NCBI GenBank assembly: GCA_902779075.1
Contig: CACZAK010000221.1
Location: forward strand, 1 to 7,055
Source: an uncultured bacterium
GTDB lineage: Bacteria; Verrucomicrobiota; Kiritimatiellia; RFP12; UBA1067
Direction: 5' to 3'
Length of the DNA stretch: 7,055 bases
Positions 6,543 through 7,055 of this stretch are shown piece by piece. The position numbers were made by a program, and so were the translations under genes. How positions within the stretch are numbered: position 1 is the stretch's first letter; every line of letters begins with the position of its first letter. Below the pieces are notes generated by a model. That model worked only from the letters and a program-made list of their open reading frames with translations. It was not told the origin of the DNA and did not search any database.

Positions 6543-6761
6543 GGAAAATCCCCAAAGGCCCCCGGTAACGTACACAACAGCGTATTATCGCTACTATGAA
6601 AACTTCGCCAAAGTAGACAAAGCGAGATACGAAGTTGCGCTATGAGGGTCAATCCCATGTGGCGTGTCTTCTGATTATTTTTTGTCGTAGGCGTTTGGCG
6701 ATACCTTCATGGTAGCGTGAGAATGTAAGGCACACTACTTTTTTTCGTTTTCCGCATAACG

Positions 6762-6770
6762 TGCTATTAT
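6762..6770 (+). promoter_or_regulatory. Possible extended -10 promoter (TGC-TATTAT)
   Basis: TGC precedes TATTAT (6765-6770), a five-of-six match to the -10 consensus. The -35 position (6742-6747) lies at the end of a T-rich tract and is a poor hexamer. Predicted transcription would begin near 6777. It would pass an AAAGAGG ribosome-binding-like sequence (6787-6793) that has no ATG after it; only ATT at 6796 opens a short frame of 16 codons. The transcript could be a small RNA, or a leader toward the gene at 7020. Confidence 0.35.
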
Positions 6771-6984
6771 CCGTTACGTATATATTAAAGAGGTAATTCA
6801 TAAACCCCGCTTTCGTGGCGTTTGCGGTTCAAGCCACTTGACCTGAAAAGCACCGCATAACTGCAAAAACACAATCACGAAGCCCACGGCGCAAAGTGTA
6901 GCAAAATCTCCGCCGTCTCTGCAAGCAGAAAATGGGATTTTTCCTTTGAGGGTGGTGGGTATTTGTATTTTCCTCATTTCTTCC

Positions 6985-7013
6985 TTGTTTTATTATGAGT
7001 TATATGATATACT
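6985..7013 (+). promoter_or_regulatory. Promoter: TTGTTT, 17 bp, TGA-TATACT, adjoining a start codon
   Basis: TTGTTT (6985-6990) has the important TTG of a -35 box. It is separated by exactly 17 bp from TATACT (7008-7013), which is preceded by TGA as an extended -10 element. The surrounding AT-rich DNA suits an upstream promoter region. The predicted transcription start, 7 nt past the hexamer, is 7020, the A of the next in-frame ATG. No Shine-Dalgarno sequence precedes that ATG, so a leaderless mRNA is predicted, as for the ATPase gene at 500. Confidence 0.6.
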
Positions 7014-7019
7014 ATGTGC

Positions 7020-7055
7020 ATGAAAGCAAGCAATTCAAAAGGGGATGCCCGAACG
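7020..7055 (+). CDS. Start of an unidentified gene, 3' truncated by the window end
   Basis: From ATG 7020 the frame is open for 12 codons (MKASNSKGDART) to the end of the window. An in-frame ATG also lies at 7014, but it would be upstream of the predicted transcript start. The strong promoter-like element immediately before it is the main support. Twelve residues are too few to assign a family. The start region resembles that of the ATPase gene (an in-frame ATG-TGC pair just before the chosen ATG), so a gene of the same accessory class is possible but unproven. Confidence 0.45.
   Translation, partial: MKASNSKGDART

Larger units (their letters stand above)
5681..7019. other. Long spacer (about 1.3 kb) without a credible complete gene
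   Basis: Between the end of the pseudoprotease gene and the ATG at 7020 no reading frame on either strand combines a start, a ribosome-binding site and recognisable protein features. The longest frames (up to 118 codons) show no domain and run through repeat-like DNA. The stretch becomes progressively A/T-richer toward its 3' end. It holds short repeats, hairpins, a palindrome and promoter-like hexamers, listed separately. No T-run terminator follows the operon stop at 5680. I see no tRNA, rRNA, CRISPR array or transposase. Confidence 0.7.

Noticed and set aside
6452..6658. 68-codon minus-strand frame
   Set aside because: Its APRFW repeats are simply the translation of the composite spacer repeat.
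6695..6750. Terminator formed by TACC-TTCAT-GGTA and the following T-run
   Set aside because: The stem is only 4 bp and the T-tract begins about 20 nt later, too far for intrinsic termination.
6812..6850. tRNA-like GGTTCAAGCC
   Set aside because: It resembles a T-loop, but the flanking bases do not pair and no acceptor or anticodon stem can be drawn.

Overview
The window is a GC-rich bacterial chromosome segment with four recognisable protein-coding regions, all on the + strand, followed by about 1.3 kb without a credible complete gene. The coding part favours C- and G-ending codons; the 3' part is visibly richer in A and T. No taxonomic marker is present. The mix (E. coli-type NADP isocitrate dehydrogenase, an AAA-ATPase-like/PD-(D/E)XK protein, a lipoprotein HtrA-type protease, and repeat-rich spacer DNA) fits an uncultured gut or anaerobic member of the PVC group (Kiritimatiellota, Lentisphaerota or Verrucomicrobiota). 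That placement is inference and weakly held.

Layout. 1-474 is the C-terminal 157 codons of isocitrate dehydrogenase (icd). At 484-502 an extended -10 promoter (TGG-TATAAT) lies against the start codon of a 527-residue AAA-ATPase-like protein with a C-terminal PD-(D/E)XK nuclease-like domain (500-2083), which suggests a leaderless transcript. After a 25-bp gap with a Shine-Dalgarno sequence comes a lipoprotein HtrA/DegP-type serine protease with an intact His-Asp-Ser triad and two PDZ domains (2109-3491). Its stop codon overlaps, as ATGA, the start of a 730-residue exported protein (3488-5680). I read that protein as two tandem trypsin-like domains that have both lost the catalytic triad, followed by two PDZ domains.

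The spacer 5681-7019 holds a 13-bp-period direct repeat, a TATATATAAA block beside a (CG)7 tract, a perfect 16-bp palindrome, several short hairpins, a composite two-hairpin repeat at 6445-6542, and promoter-like extended -10 elements. The last of these, TGA-TATACT at 7005-7013, again sits 6 nt from an ATG (7020) that opens a reading frame running off the window.

Functionally, the protease and the pseudoprotease-PDZ protein are most likely translationally coupled partners in the cell envelope, with the inactive protein acting as scaffold, substrate adaptor or regulator of the active one. This pair is the most interesting system in the window. The ATPase/nuclease gene looks like an accessory insertion between a housekeeping gene and the envelope operon. 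The two promoter/start modules (484-502 and 7005-7022) share an unusual design and deserve a genome-wide look.
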